In this document: positions 1 to 12,600 of the stretch, one piece after another | Layout of the letters: each line of letters begins with the position of its first letter | Position numbering within the stretch: the stretch's first letter is position 1 | DNA from: Hydractinia symbiolongicarpus | Taxonomy: Eukaryota; Cnidaria; Hydrozoa; Anthoathecata; Hydractiniidae | NCBI RefSeq assembly: GCF_029227915.1 | Contig: NC_079876.1 | Location: forward strand, 25,455,828 to 25,517,827 | Direction of reading: 5' to 3' | DNA length: 62,000 nucleotides | Made by a program: the position numbers and the translations under genes | The notes under the pieces: model-generated | Database searches by the model: none | The model's input: only the letters and a program-made list of their open reading frames with translations | What the model was told of the DNA's origin: nothing

Positions 1-824
1 TTTATTATCTGACAACTTTTAGTCATCATTTAGTCTTTTTTAACCCTATTAGCTATGGAGAGGCCATTATGGCCTCCTCTCTGGGTTTGTTTTGAATAAC
101 TTATATAACGCAAACGCTAAATAGGCCTTTGTAGCTGTACAAGTGCCTTACATTATCCAACTGTGGTGGACATTTTGAAAAAGCAAATCTTATAATTTAA
201 AAGAGGACTTATAAGGAAGTAACTTTTGTTACGTCCAAAAATGCATTTATTTTCTAACCTTTTTGTCCACTTCTCCAGCCATCCATCTGACACTTTAATA
301 TTTGTAAAATCAAAACTTTCAGGAAATTGAAGAGCCTTCTCCTTAACCGTATTGCCATCAAAAGGAACATTTTGCCTCTTTTGTAAAGAGGACCATTAAA
401 GAATAGCTTTTTAAAAATTTCTGGCTACATTACATACCATTATTCATTTTCGAACATTTATTTTCTACATAGACACTAAAAAGTTCCAGTTATCCGAAGA
501 AATTTACTTAAGGGGAACCAAAAAATGGTTCAAGAAAACGAATTTTCGAGTTATCCGCGACTCGAGTTGACGAGAAGGTTACATAAAGTAAATTACCTTT
601 ACTATTAGCAACATCAAAAAACTGTGCAGGTAGATATTCACACGGCTTCCCCTATCAACATTCCCATTCAATGGATGACGTTATTATTTTAACATCAAAG
701 TCAAGAACAGTGAATCATCGAATGACCCTTGAGGCTCTACATGTCAATCAATTATGTCCATAACTAAACATAAGAGACGAATATAAAAGTAATATAGTTT
801 TGAATTATTTTTTTTCTTTTTCAG
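1..824. other. Gene-free AT-rich stretch with transposon-end-like sequence
   Basis: I see no coding exon here. An imperfect hairpin lies at about 44-90 (arms AGGCCAT/ATGGCCT with AACCC/GGGTT outside). At 484-590, runs such as GTTATCCGAAG and GAGTTATCCGCGACTCGAG resemble the ends of pogo/Tigger-type elements, but no matching opposite end was found. The open frame at 825-1076 follows a polypyrimidine-AG, matches nothing I recognise and ends at the adjacent repeat, so I do not call it a gene. Confidence 0.4.
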
Positions 825-1071
825 ATGCTGTTTGGTGGGCATTGTGGTCTGATTTCTTGTTTAGCTTTTAATTGTGTTACTTGTTCTGATTGCACGAGGT
901 CTAAGATCTCAGACACTTTTTTTTGCGGTACAGCGCGGGGCAATGGGTTATTATTGTATTTTACATGTGTGAATAATGACGGACAACCGAGTAACCATTA
1001 TATATTTTACAACTTTTCTGAAAATAGAAAGATGAGTGTTTCGGCAGCACCACAAGCTAAATATTTAGTTA

Positions 1072-1735
1072 ACTAGTCGATAAGGCCCGTGGAAAAATCC
1101 ACTTAGGTAGGGTAACAGAGAAAAACAACCGTCATTTAAATTTTGATGACGTTAGCAGAGACATGTCAGAACACATTTTTTTTTTTAGAAATGTGTATGC
1201 CTGTTGCCTTCATCGTATAGATCTTGAAACGCTGATCAAGAAAATGTATAAGATCGCGTATTTTTGACAAACGGTTGCAGAGATATTAGGGTTTGAAGGT
1301 TTTTCGATGACGTCATCAACCCGTCCATTCCGAAACGGATTCGGGGACCCGGGAAACTTACCCAAATTGGTCCCAGGTGGTCCCTAGTTACCTACGCAGG
1401 AGATGACGTCAGTTATTTCCACCCGTTTCCAAGTTATTTAGCCTTAAATTTAAAAGTGCAATGCAATGGCTTCAGTAATCTTAATATACTTTCCTTTGAC
1501 GTCAATAATGCTTTAACGTCAAAGTTTGCTAATTTACAGAACAAATTTATAGGCGATGTTTTATAGACTTTATCAGAGAAATTTTATCCACTTTGTAAAA
1601 GTCACAGACAGACAGAACTGGCGTATTATTATATAGACTAGTCGATTAGGCCCGTGGAAAAATCCACTTAGGCAGAAAAACAATTGAAAAGTTCTGTCAT
1701 TTGAATTTTGATGACATCAGCAAATATTTCAGTAT
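1072..1735 (+). repeat. 565-bp CRE-bearing repeat, copy 1 plus start of copy 2
   Basis: The unit starts ACTAGTCGATAAGGCCCGTGG at 1072 and the same start recurs at 1637, so the copies are head-to-tail with a 565-bp period. The second copy is truncated or diverged after about 1735. Perfect TGACGTCA octamers lie at 1308-1315, 1404-1411 and 1497-1504. The unit ends in an acagaca-rich stretch and GTATTATTATATAGAC. It resembles no protein-coding element and I cannot place it in a named class. Confidence 0.8.
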
Positions 1736-1899
1736 ATTGAATATGCCTTTTACTAAAAAAAATAATCTGAAAATGCATAAAAAGAAAGTATATAAGTCAT
1801 AATTTAACAAAAAAGTTCTTAAAATCTAACACAAAATATCAAATGTCAAATTGCATGAAATCCTCCCAACAAAACTTCAGACAAAATATGAAAAACAAT

Positions 1900-3420
1900 G
1901 GCATGCAAGGTGTAAAATCTAGTTAGTAGAAAGTTACAACATTGACAGTCACAACCCAGACAGTTACGACAACAATAATAATAATGTCAGAAATAACACA
2001 TATCTCAAATATGTATACATCTTATTATGTGATTATGTTGAAAACCTTCAATATTTTAATCTGAAGTGTCGAAAAGAACAACAGTAAGCACAGATCTATG
2101 AAATAAGTTCTTTACGCATTTTAAACATTGTCTTTTCCCTAAATGCTTATACAACAATACAACCTGAACAATATCAAAAAGCCAAACTTAAACAAACACA
2201 AAACACCTAAAAACAAAAAGATAAACTTTGAAAAATCAGTTATTCGGTTGCATACCATCCTCTCCCGCAAAAATATGCACAAAATGTAAAAATTAACCGG
2301 TTAACAAAACAATTTTTTGTCTAATGATCCGTACTGACTTTACCAAACATTTTAACCTGAAATGTCGAAAAAGCAATGAGCAAGGAGAAAATTTCAAATC
2401 AACAAAAATCATTATTTTGAAAACATTGTATATATATATGGTCCTTCCTCGTAAAACTTTACAATAAATGTAGAACACAAAGGTTTATGAGGAGCAAATC
2501 AAAATATGAACAAAAATCAGTTCAATTGGCATGTTCTATATTGTCTTCAGCCATAAAATCTTCCACAAAATTGATATGAAACCCATCAAATTCAACTCAG
2601 AAAAAGCAGTCATTTAAGTGCATACAAAAATACAATTTGTAGAATATCAAATTATTATTTTTAGTATATATAATTGCATATGGTCCTCCCTCACAACAGT
2701 TAAATAGTTGCACTAAATTTGCAACACAAAATAAAAATTCTAAATAATTCCTATGGTTTTCCTCAAAAGTTTAATCAAAATATAAAAGATGAGAGGTGAA
2801 CGACAAAATCAAAGTTCGCAGAATTTAATTATTTTGGTATATATATGTCTATTGATATATGCCCTTTATAACAATATTTCAATCCAAAATGTGAAAAAGA
2901 AAAACAGTTTGCAACAAAATCAGTTATTCTGATGACATTGCATACAAAAAAAAGAATGGTTGTAGGAAATACTTCTGATTCAACAAAAATCAGTATTTGC
3001 ATCTTGTACTCATTAAATATTACCCAAAATTTCAAAAAACTGTGATTTGGAACGCATCAAATATATAAATAGAGAGGGATCAGTCATTTCGGTATGTTGT
3101 ACAGAGTCCTGCCCAGTAAGAATTTATACAAAATATAAAAAAACAACAAGTTTTTTCGGTGTTGTACTCCCTCAAAAAAGTTGAAACTTTGAGACAAATT
3201 GAGACAAAATGCCATAAACAAAAACATTTTAGTCAGAACATCTAGAACAACAAAAATCACTGCACTTAAGGTACCAGAATTACTACATGTTAAATAAAAA
3301 TCGTTTCGTCATATTGCATGTAACCGATGTATATAAGTTTAGTTACACAAAATGTGAAAAATACATTATTTGCATACACAAATTGTGAAAAATACATTAT
3401 TTGCTTAAAAACAGTCCTTA
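1900..3420. repeat. Degenerate AT-rich tandem-like array
   Basis: Similar phrases recur every roughly 200-230 bp: 'tatatatggtcctycctc', 'aaaatcagttattc', 'caaaatgtgaaaaa' (near 2235, 2430, 2660, 2830, 2920, 3080). The copies are strongly diverged, so the period is approximate. No coding sequence is visible. The array lies between two groups of the 565-bp repeat. Confidence 0.45.
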
Positions 3421-3651
3421 AACTCTTCTTAAATATTATGTAATACTTTTTTAAAAGTTGTTGTGGCTTGTTAATTTAAGCTTAAAATGTCAATTAAAAT
3501 AAGTTACAGTCACATTCTTAGCAAAGACCACTAAGATTAGCTTATATACATGTAAAAAGCAACATAAAACTGAAGCTAACATAAGGTAGCTACAGCAGCT
3601 AATAGCTGGTCACTTAAATATAAACTGGAGACTTAGCTAGGTATAAAGAAC

Positions 3652-5374
3652 ATTGCAACATCAAAGATTTTTTTCGGCAACATCAAAGGAAAATGACGAT
3701 ATCAACTTTGCCTGTTACAGACACACAGACACACTCTCCGTATTATTATAAGAGACTAGTCGATAAGGCCCGTGGAGAAATCCACTTAGACAGGATAACA
3801 AAGAAAAACAACCGTCATTTAAATTTTGCTGACGTCAGCAGAGACCTGTCAGAACACAAATTTTTTTTCTTCAGAAATGTGTATGCCTGTTGCCTTCATC
3901 GTATAGATCTTGAAACGCTGATGAAGAAAATGTATAGGATCGTGTACTTGTGACAAACGGATGCAGAGATATTAGGGTTTGAAGGTTTTTTATGACGTCA
4001 TCAACCCGTCCATTCCGAAACGGATTCGGTGACCCAGGTTTGGGAAACTTACCCAAATTGTTCCCAGGTAGTCCCTAGTTACCCACGCAGGAAATGACGT
4101 CAGTTATTTCCACCCGTTTCCAAGTTATTTAGCCTTAAATTTAAAAGTGCAATGGAATGGCTTCACTAATCATACTTTCCTTTGACGTCAATATTGATCT
4201 AACGTCAAAGTTTGCTAATTTACAGAACAAATTTATAGGCGATGTTTTATAGACTTTATCAAAGAAATTTTATCCACTTTGCAAAAGTCACAGACAGAAG
4301 CTCCGTATTATTATAGAGCCTAGTCGATAAAGCCCGTGGAAAAATCCACTGAGGCAGAATAAAAATTTTGATGACGTCAGCAACCCATCCACAAAAAAAA
4401 ATTAGAACTGTGCTTCCACGTTGCCTCTATTGTGTAGAGCTTAAACTGCTGATCAAGAAAATGTATATGATCATGTGCTTTTGATAAGCGGTTAATGAGA
4501 TATAAGGGTTTTAAAATTTTGCTGACGTCAGCAAAGTCCCTATCAAAAGATCCAAAAAAAAATTCTTCACAAATTCGTACACCCGTTGCATTCGTCGTAT
4601 AGATCTTGAAACGCTGATCAAGAAAATGTATAGTGTCCTATGTTTTTGACAAACGCCTAAGGAGATTTAAGGGCTTTAAAATTTTGCTGACGTCAGCAAA
4701 GTCCCTATCAAAAGTTCCAAAAAAAATTTCTTCACAAATTCGTACACCCGTTGCATTCATCATATAGATCTTGAAATGCTGATCAAGAAAATGTATAGGA
4801 ACGTGCACTTTTGACAAACGGTTGCAGAAATATTGGGATTTGAAGGTTTTGTGATGACGTCATCAACCCGTCCATTCCGAAACGGATTCGGGGATCTAGG
4901 TTTGGGAAACTTACCCAAATTGGTCCCAGGTGGTCCCTAGTTACCCACGCAGTGAAAAATCATTGACGTCACCACCTCGTTTCCAAGTTATTTGGCCTCA
5001 AAGTTTTAAGTGCACTGCAACGGCTTCATTAATTTAATATAGGATATTGACGTTAAAGTGGTGTTATTGACGTCGCGCCGTACCGTCAGAAAATTTAGCA
5101 TATTAGACATGCATTTTTCGGTTACTTCAAAGAAAGAGGCAAGAGAAGACAAATGCTTAAAAAGGACAGCCATCTTTTTTGCAAACACAATTTCCGTTAC
5201 TTTGTGCTAGAACTTCATTTAACAAACCACACAAAACTCGCGGTTTTTCACGACAAAGAAGACATATTTTTTTCGGCAACATCACTGATTTTTTTCGGCA
5301 ACATCAAGGAAAAATGAAGACATCCACTTTGCCTGTCACAGACACACAGACACACCTAGCGTATTATTATATAG
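3652..5374 (+). repeat. 565-bp CRE-bearing repeat, tandem copies with internal duplication
   Basis: A 3' end of one copy (3652-3754) runs into a full unit (3755-4318), which runs into a longer unit (4319-5374). The last unit is enlarged by an internal duplication with a 164-bp period ('attttgctgacgtcagcaaag' at about 4517 and 4681). Perfect TGACGTCA occurs at 3830, 3993, 4095, 4183, 4372, 4523, 4688, 4855 and 4964. Open frames here are translations of the repeat and were not called as genes. Confidence 0.8.
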
Positions 5375-6525
5375 ATTCAAAGAGTATATATATTCAGCAT
5401 GACATGAAAAATTTAACAAATCACTGTAGAAATGCATTTGATACAGGATGCCCTGTTCCTTGAAACAGCACTACTTAATAATCAATCAATCTCTAAATCT
5501 AGCATCACTTTGCATGTATGCTTTAGGTATTTAGCTGTCAATTTTTTTGAAACTAACAACCGATGCATAGGATTTAAAATTTTTTTGCACTGCTTTAAAC
5601 CTTATGCAAGCATGTCTCACATGTTGGTCGAAACATTTTATTAATTACTGGTAATTCCAACAAATAATCATGTTTATGAGTAAGATTGTTTTCTATGTCT
5701 AATTCTTTGAAATCTTGCAGATGCATCACAATTAGTTCTTAAAGTACATTGCACGAAGCTGTAATCAGTATATGAATGTTCAAGTAGAAATCGATAGAAC
5801 ACATCATCATTATCAACAATTTTTTCTATAATGGAGGACAATCCTTTCAAAAATATACAACATGACAAAAACGCTAGGCTTTAACGGGTCTGGTCACCTT
5901 TGACATCAATATATGTATAATTAAATATATTTAGTAAATGGTTAAATTCATGAAATGTTATTGAACCCTATTGAACCCTGGTCAAATAATGCACTCAAAG
6001 CAAGTTTGCATTCATATGGTGCAACTTGTTTAAACAATTTGCATATGTCATGGGTCAGTTGTTTCGTGATATTAAAGTAATTAAGGTTCAATAAGCATGA
6101 CTTCGAGACAATACCATATGTAGTTTGCAGTTGCTGATGTAGCATCTAACTAGATGCATTGTCAATATGATAGCAGTGTTGGATATATGAGATTGAAATA
6201 GTCTTGGAGTATTTGACATCAAAATTACATCTTACCTATTCCTGAGTGACTAAGCAATTCCAACATTTACGAAGTGCCAAGCCAACTCTAACTTTAAATC
6301 CTTCAACTTGATGTTGGCCTTCAGTATCTCCTAATCATGACACAAGTTTCCCAAAGCATGTTTTTCAGCTATCCAAAAAATCAGTACCCTAATTTAACAT
6401 TTCCATTTCCTTGAAAAAAGATAAAAGGTTCTTACATTGCCTTGAATCCTTATATATCGAGAAATACTTTTTTAACTCTTGCAAACAGTGTCACTAAAGT
6501 GAGTCTAAAGCAATAATGTTCAAAC
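5375..6525. other. Intergenic, nothing recognised
   Basis: AT-rich sequence with short frames only, none with a recognisable domain or paired splice sites. No tandem or inverted repeat stands out. Confidence 0.4.
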
Positions 6526-6952
6526 CTAGCTAACTGCAATCCCATAACATTTTCTTTCTTCTGCGTTAAACTTCCGGATTTATCAGGCTTTTTCCGATCC
6601 CACTTTTGCATAGCATCCTGGCTCTGCCTTTTAATACATCATGCGATGAGTTAAACTCCCTGGCTTTTAAAATTGACAAATGATAGCCTTTCGCTTTCAA
6701 GTACCTCTCTCTAGCAGTCTGTATCACTGCCAAGGAAGATGGTTCGTATTCAGAACCATTCTGCTTTTTTATCTTTGTAAATAAATGTTGGAGGAACTCT
6801 TTTGATGGTACATTTTCAATATCTTTATCTCTTCTACCTGTGGTTAACCAAGGTTTAGCTCCCAGTAGCGTTGATTGTGTTGTTAATTCTTTCGTTTTTA
6901 ATAAAGGAATCGATTTTGTTACATGATACCGATGCAAGTCGTGCCATATCGT
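6526..6952 (-). pseudogene. Decayed Crypton-type tyrosine recombinase fragment (KIAA1958/DUF3504-like)
   Basis: The minus-strand translation contains KKQNGSEYEPSSLAVIQTA, then YLKAKGYHLSIL and AREFNSSHDVLKGRARML. This is the order and spacing seen upstream of the DUF3504 catalytic region in Crypton-derived and KIAA1958/QRICH1-like proteins (family knowledge, from memory). The first frame stops at 6566. Shifting frame near 6600 recovers KKPDKSGSLTQKKEN, and a further shift gives WDCS-stop-LG, matching the usual 'LTEEEE..LW...LG' continuation. At least two frameshifts and one stop therefore mark it as dead. An in-frame stop at about 6952 removes the N-terminus. No catalytic R/H/Y residues are present. 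It could instead be an exon of a decayed domesticated gene. Confidence 0.6.
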
Positions 6953-6959
6953 TTAATTT

Positions 6960-7698
6960 TGACCCTTCCTTTCATTTGTATACGTTTTCGATTTTATACA
7001 ATTTGAAAAGGCGTTTGATGCTATTCTACCATTTCGTTTATTTACAGTGGTTTTGTTTCTTTTATTACACTGTTTTTCGAAAAAAAGGAAATGTTAGCCA
7101 ATCAGATTTCGCAAATATTTAAAAGTAAAGACAAGGATATTTAAATATGAAACAGTAATTTCTGTCCTGATATAGTAGTTATTTTAATAGATTTTGAGAT
7201 TTAAAAGTTACCAAAAAAAGTTTTGTTCGCCTCTTCTTTAACTCCCTTCGCCATTTTCACAATCTGTTGTAATTGATCACGTAACAAATTTGAGCTAAAA
7301 TACGCATTTTTATTTTATCAGCTTCCCAGAAATTTTTGCGGAGGCTCAATTTTACTTTCGTGTTGATTTCGAACAATTTATTTCGGAAGACCAAATTCCA
7401 CTTGTACTAGTGGTGAACATTTGCAGGTGGGGCATCCAGGCTAGAGATGCATTCAAACGAATGCAATCAATACAAAGTTTTAATAAAGAGTGTTCTCTAA
7501 CTATATGAAATATAAAAATATACAAATTTATACATTTCCGCTTGACTTTACAGAAAACTTAGGTAAAAAATGTTATTTATAAATACACTTTCGGTATACG
7601 AATGCTTATATATACAATTTCTAGACATATGTTTTTTTATACATACATTTAATATAAAAACCCTTTGATCTTTGCAATTACATAATATACTTATGTAT
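6960..7698. other. Spacer and 3' flank of the ETS gene
   Basis: This is the presumed 3' UTR and downstream flank of the minus-strand ETS gene. A minus-strand AATAAA-like signal can be read near 7311, well downstream of the stop codon. No other feature is recognised. Confidence 0.4.
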
Positions 7699-9683
7699 TT
7701 ACGAATTAAAATTGGTGGGAACACCAACTCGGGCATTTAATAACAGTTCATCTTGTTTTTGTTTTAATTCTAGAAATCTCTTGTTAATCTCATTGTTAAT
7801 ACTTTCTATGTCGTCAAGTGAATCATAATATGGGATTTCTTCAATACATTTGTTGTCCTGTACCAGACAAAAATCACTTGAACTTCCTGAGACTGTTTCA
7901 GAAACTGGACTGGCATAGAATTTGCTTTGAGGAACAAAATTGCTGTAAATTAATTCCTCAGTAGGCGTCATACAAGTAAAATCAGGTAAGCTCTGGTCTT
8001 CCTCCATGCTTTGACTAGCAAATTTGTCTCCTTGTGATAGGGAATTGTTCTGCGTATTGTACTGCGGTTGTAGGTTATCATGCAAGATCATCGACTCATT
8101 CTGAAGTTGTAACACATCACCACATTGATATATCAAGTCATTTGCATCCATATATGGAATGTCAACAGGAATATTAACAAACATGTCACGCTCACAACTC
8201 AGATCGTTTTCCATTTCTGTGACTTGATTATAACTTGCTAAAAATGACAAATCGCTGCATGACGATTGACTGCTTGCATTGTCTAAAAGTACCTCACTAC
8301 GTTTTTCTGCATTGGTAGGTGTATCAAGCAAGTTATTTACATAGGCAGCAAGATTTTCATTTTTATTTTTGGAGAAATTGCCATCATTTCCTTTGCAATG
8401 CGGCGGATTTACAAGTTTATGAAAATAACTTAAATTGTCTTTAACTTGTGCAGTTGTTGGGAAGTCCATGGTATCTGCCTTGTTGGTTAATGCTTGTACG
8501 AAATTAGATGTCGTATTTCCAAAACAGTTAAGCTTATCATTCCAATTAAACAACTTGTTTTTATTACTAGCCGTGCAACTTTCACCGCTATTAATTGGAT
8601 CATTAGCATCTGACTTCAGTACTTTGGCCATTGCGAATTTCGTCTTTACTGATTTTATGAATCTGTAGCAGAATCTACGATTTGGAATCTAAAGTAGAAG
8701 AAAAAATTATCAAAAATATATCCAAAAAATTTAATATATAATAAACGGCATAAATCTTTTCTAGACAAGTTAGAAAAGGTCAAAAATTGCACTGTAGACG
8801 GCACCTTGTCCTGTGTTAAAATTCCTTCGTCATCAAAGTAAGAAAATTGTTATCATTAGAATACGCTTCTTCACGGTGTTTAAAAGTAAAACTTCAGTAA
8901 GTGCAGTTGTCATATACGGAATTTTATTCCATTATAGCTATTATGACGTCTTTATTACCACGCTTTTGATTTCAATTAAGTTAATTACGTTGCCCACATC
9001 CGCAGCTCATAGGCATATTGACATTATGACGTTAAGGAAAAGTTATGTCTTTGCTTACGTATTAGCTGTAAACGTAGCACAATGCTAAAACATCGTGATA
9101 TCAAGAAACTAAGCTTAAAATTTTTACCTTCTCAATAACACCTTTGCCATAATAATATCGAATAGCCCTGGAAAACTTTGCGTAGGTCATATTCTCTTTT
9201 CCATTTAAATGACCCCACAAGTATGAAACATCGTGAGCGTTCACAAGTCGAAACTCTAACTTTTCCCGGTCTGTCCATGTAATCATATGCTCCGTGTCCT
9301 TCATGCCAAGCAAGTCCAGCAAAAAATACCACAATAATAAACGAGAAGACTTTTGTGCTTTCTTCTCGAGATTCTTTACTAAAGTTTCACCTAAGAAATA
9401 AACATGGGAAGATTAAGCAAACACAAAAATAATGTAGGACCGTAATTAGCGTTCGTGTCAGGGCAATAGGCGATCACAGAGTCCAGCAGGTAAATCAAAT
9501 CAAAATAGAGGTTGAAATACTGTTTCATATTTTAATATCCTTATCTTTACTTTAAAATATTTGCGAGTGTAATAAATAAGTTATCTTACCTGCTTCAGTA
9601 GAATTTAAAAAGGGGCGAATTCTTTTCTCTCGATTGGTATCAAATGATGATTGATGACTTGATTTGTTATAAAAGGTACTCAT
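7699..9683 (-). CDS. ETS-domain transcription factor, three coding exons
   Basis: A sequence-specific DNA-binding protein of the ETS family, acting in the nucleus at GGAA/T-core sites (family knowledge). Coding exons on the minus strand are 9683-9590, 9390-9128 and 8688-7699. The GT-AG junctions are in phase and give 448 residues. The first exon starts with ATG at 9683. The ETS domain occupies about residues 50-131: the three spaced tryptophans are W52, W70 and W90, and the recognition helix reads YAKFSRAIRYYY with R106 and R109 in the GGA-contacting positions. It ends IPNRRFCYRFIKSV. The remaining 300-odd residues are Asn/Ser/Asp-rich and look disordered or transactivating. No Pointed/SAM domain is present. 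The N-terminal position of the ETS domain recalls ELK/TCF or ERF types, but the domain is divergent and the subfamily is unclear. A non-coding 5' exon is likely: an acceptor TTACAG lies about 30 bases before the ATG, and donor-like GTAAGT sites lie near 10025-10045. Confidence 0.9.
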
Positions 9684-12600
9684 CTTTACAGTTGATGTTG
9701 CTTTCTTAAATGTTGGCTGTAATATGAACTAAAGTTACATGTCATTTGGTCTTATAAACAAATCTCTGCCAATTAGTTACTTAATTGATTTTCCCTGAAC
9801 TGATTGATGTGAAATTAAAATTATATAATAAAGATGGCTCTCCATCGTAAATGTTTTTTAATTATATCAACACCGGTCGATGCGTGATATCTGTAGTAAG
9901 AATCATAGGAGATTTTTGCAGCCAATGGTAACTATTATATGTATTGAAAACGGAACTTAAAGTTTACTTTCAGATCCCACGGTGCATATACACATTATCG
10001 TGAACACATTTAATTAATTGAACTTACCATTACAGACGACTTACTTTCGCGCCAAGAGAAAATAAAAATATAAGGATAGCACAGGGTGTAAACGCTTTGT
10101 ATTTTTTAAAGATCTTCATTTTGCCAGGATGACAAAAAAAATGATTAATCGCGTAGGTATCAGCACTTTTTACCCAGAAATCTTACTGGAACGTCGCCTG
10201 GTTTTGCAGGAAAATTCCGCACGCGTAGAAAGAATATACAATATGCATGCTTTGTTTGTCTTCGTATTTTCTGAAAAAAAAACTGTGAAGCTTTTTCATG
10301 TAAATACTATTTATGAGAAATTAAAGGGTTTTTTTATTCGCTAAAAGCTTTATTAATTTGTATATGGAGCTAGTCAACACATCTTGGCAAGCCTTTTCCT
10401 GCGTCCTTACAAATTTCAGGCTTACATATTGTTTACCTTTCAAAGAACTTAAGGCAATCAAACGAGCTTCCATCGCATTACATTTGAGACATAACCTGCT
10501 ACATAGGTGGGTCAGGAAGGTTTGGTGACTTAACGGTGAGTTATTCGGAACAGTATCATGTAAAATCTTATATTACCTATTGGAAATAAAGACTAGATCT
10601 GTGCATGTTTAAACGTTTATAATTTGAATTCTTGGTTTAAGGCAACACCCGATTTATACTACCTCTAATTACAAGGTTTTAAACTGTAACACGACGGTGA
10701 CATTTGAAACCGCTAAATATCAAATGTCATGTAGCATAAAATTGGATAAGTTTGCGTCTTTAAAATCAATACTTACAAGACGTATCAGCATTATTTCTTA
10801 TTGATTCTCAGTTTAAAGATTGGCTAGAAAGATTCTGCGTGATGACTTTTAGTTAAATTTGATGGTTTTGAAGACTAGTCGTGGAAAGTCCGTGAAAACC
10901 CACGGTTATTATTATCATTCCAAATATTTACACAGAATAGCAACTTCAGTGTTGGAAACACTGCTATCAATGTGGGTCCAGTGTTCTAAATGCATACATT
11001 AGGTTTACACCAGCATTGTGCAATTTCCCTCGCATGACATAGATTAACCCGTAGCTGTGTAGAAGACACTTGCAAAGCATACAAGCGCTGTGGACCAAAC
11101 CACGGATCTTGTGATTATGAAACGAACTCTACAACCACAAGACCACACGCTACGGGAATTTGCTTGCTACTACTCGCAGCAACAATGTCTGGCTCACAGA
11201 CGGAAAGTTAGGTTTTATATAATAGGCCGTACTTTATATACCGCATTTTATGTTTTCATAGCACTACCTTTTCCTCGCGGGCAGGTACACAGAATACGAT
11301 TGTTATTCTTATGCAGATATTAAAAACCTCTTGATCGGAAAATAGATTTCTTTAGTGTGTGCACAATACCGAGTGTACAATCTACATTTTGGTAACGAAC
11401 TGGATAGAGTTTTTGACGTTAGTTTCAATGAATGATGAAGCGAAGATAAGAAAAACCCCAAATAAGGCTTGGACACTTGACTATTTGATCCGTGTATAAA
11501 CAACAGCACTTTCTTTATGCCTTAAATTTTTACGCAGCTAATATCATTGTAGCGTTAAGACAAAAAACGTTTTTTTTTTCTGATTTTTATGTCTCACCTG
11601 GAATTTTTCTTCTTCTGAGCGTTTCCATTTTCCTCTTTTCGAATGATAGAATGAGTATTGTTCACAAAAGTTTTCTAATTCAGTTTGTTTCACTTCAATG
11701 GAATTTTTTTGCCAACAACAGGCTTGGAGAGCACAACAGGAATAAGAAACTATCAGATTTAGTTGTTGATTCCAATTGATTAACTTAATTGCACCAATTC
11801 AATTCAAACAAGAACGCAATGTCATTCTGTTTTTTTAAATATGAGATTTAAACCTTAAGAAAATAATTCTTTAAACTCCTCTTTTATTCAAAAAAGAAAA
11901 AAAAAAAAGAAATCCCTGGCAAGTAGATTCGAACTTAATAAACGTAGTGAATGAAAAACTGCAGAATATGGTTTTCTTTTTTCTCACAACAACAAACTAG
12001 TTTTGTGACGCCATTAATTACTACACGAACAAGACCACATCATAAAACATCGTCGGCTGTGACAAGAGTATAGGGCATATTACTAGGAATGCAATTATTG
12101 TTCGCGGGGTGAGAAGGTCGTTAGAATCCATTCCCATTATTGCGACATATATAATATATGCCTCGAAAATTCTTTCTAACCTTTTGGCCTGATCAACGTT
12201 CAAAGTCGTCTAAAGTTAAATATAGCCTCGTTTCCGGAAACACGTACATTTTTAAATAGTATATTATCAACTGCATCAAGTATGCTAGTGTCGAGCCATA
12301 AATAGCGCGTTAGTTTTTTGTCTCTTCTTGCTAAAGCGCTAAAAGGACACGATTCTTTTTTGTAAGCGCATGCCCACTTTAAAGAAATTAGAGCTTTTAA
12401 CTAAATGCGCGCGTGCTAATGAGAAATTTCGTGAGCTTTCTGTGCTATAGCAAAAAATGCCGTCCAACAAAACCGACGCTTAAGGTTCCATTTGACTTCT
12501 ATATTCTGTACAAAAAAGTAGTGCTTATATGAGCGAAGAAAACTGCAAATTTCCACGTTTTTAATATGCAGCCTACCTATTTTGATTAAACTGGTCTTTA

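Noticed and set aside
825-1076. 84-codon frame after a polypyrimidine-AG
   Set aside because: No recognisable domain, and it ends at the repeat boundary. Cysteine-rich appearance alone is not support.
3693-5644. Several open frames of 60-94 codons
   Set aside because: They translate the 565-bp repeat or its flank, with the same peptides appearing in each copy.
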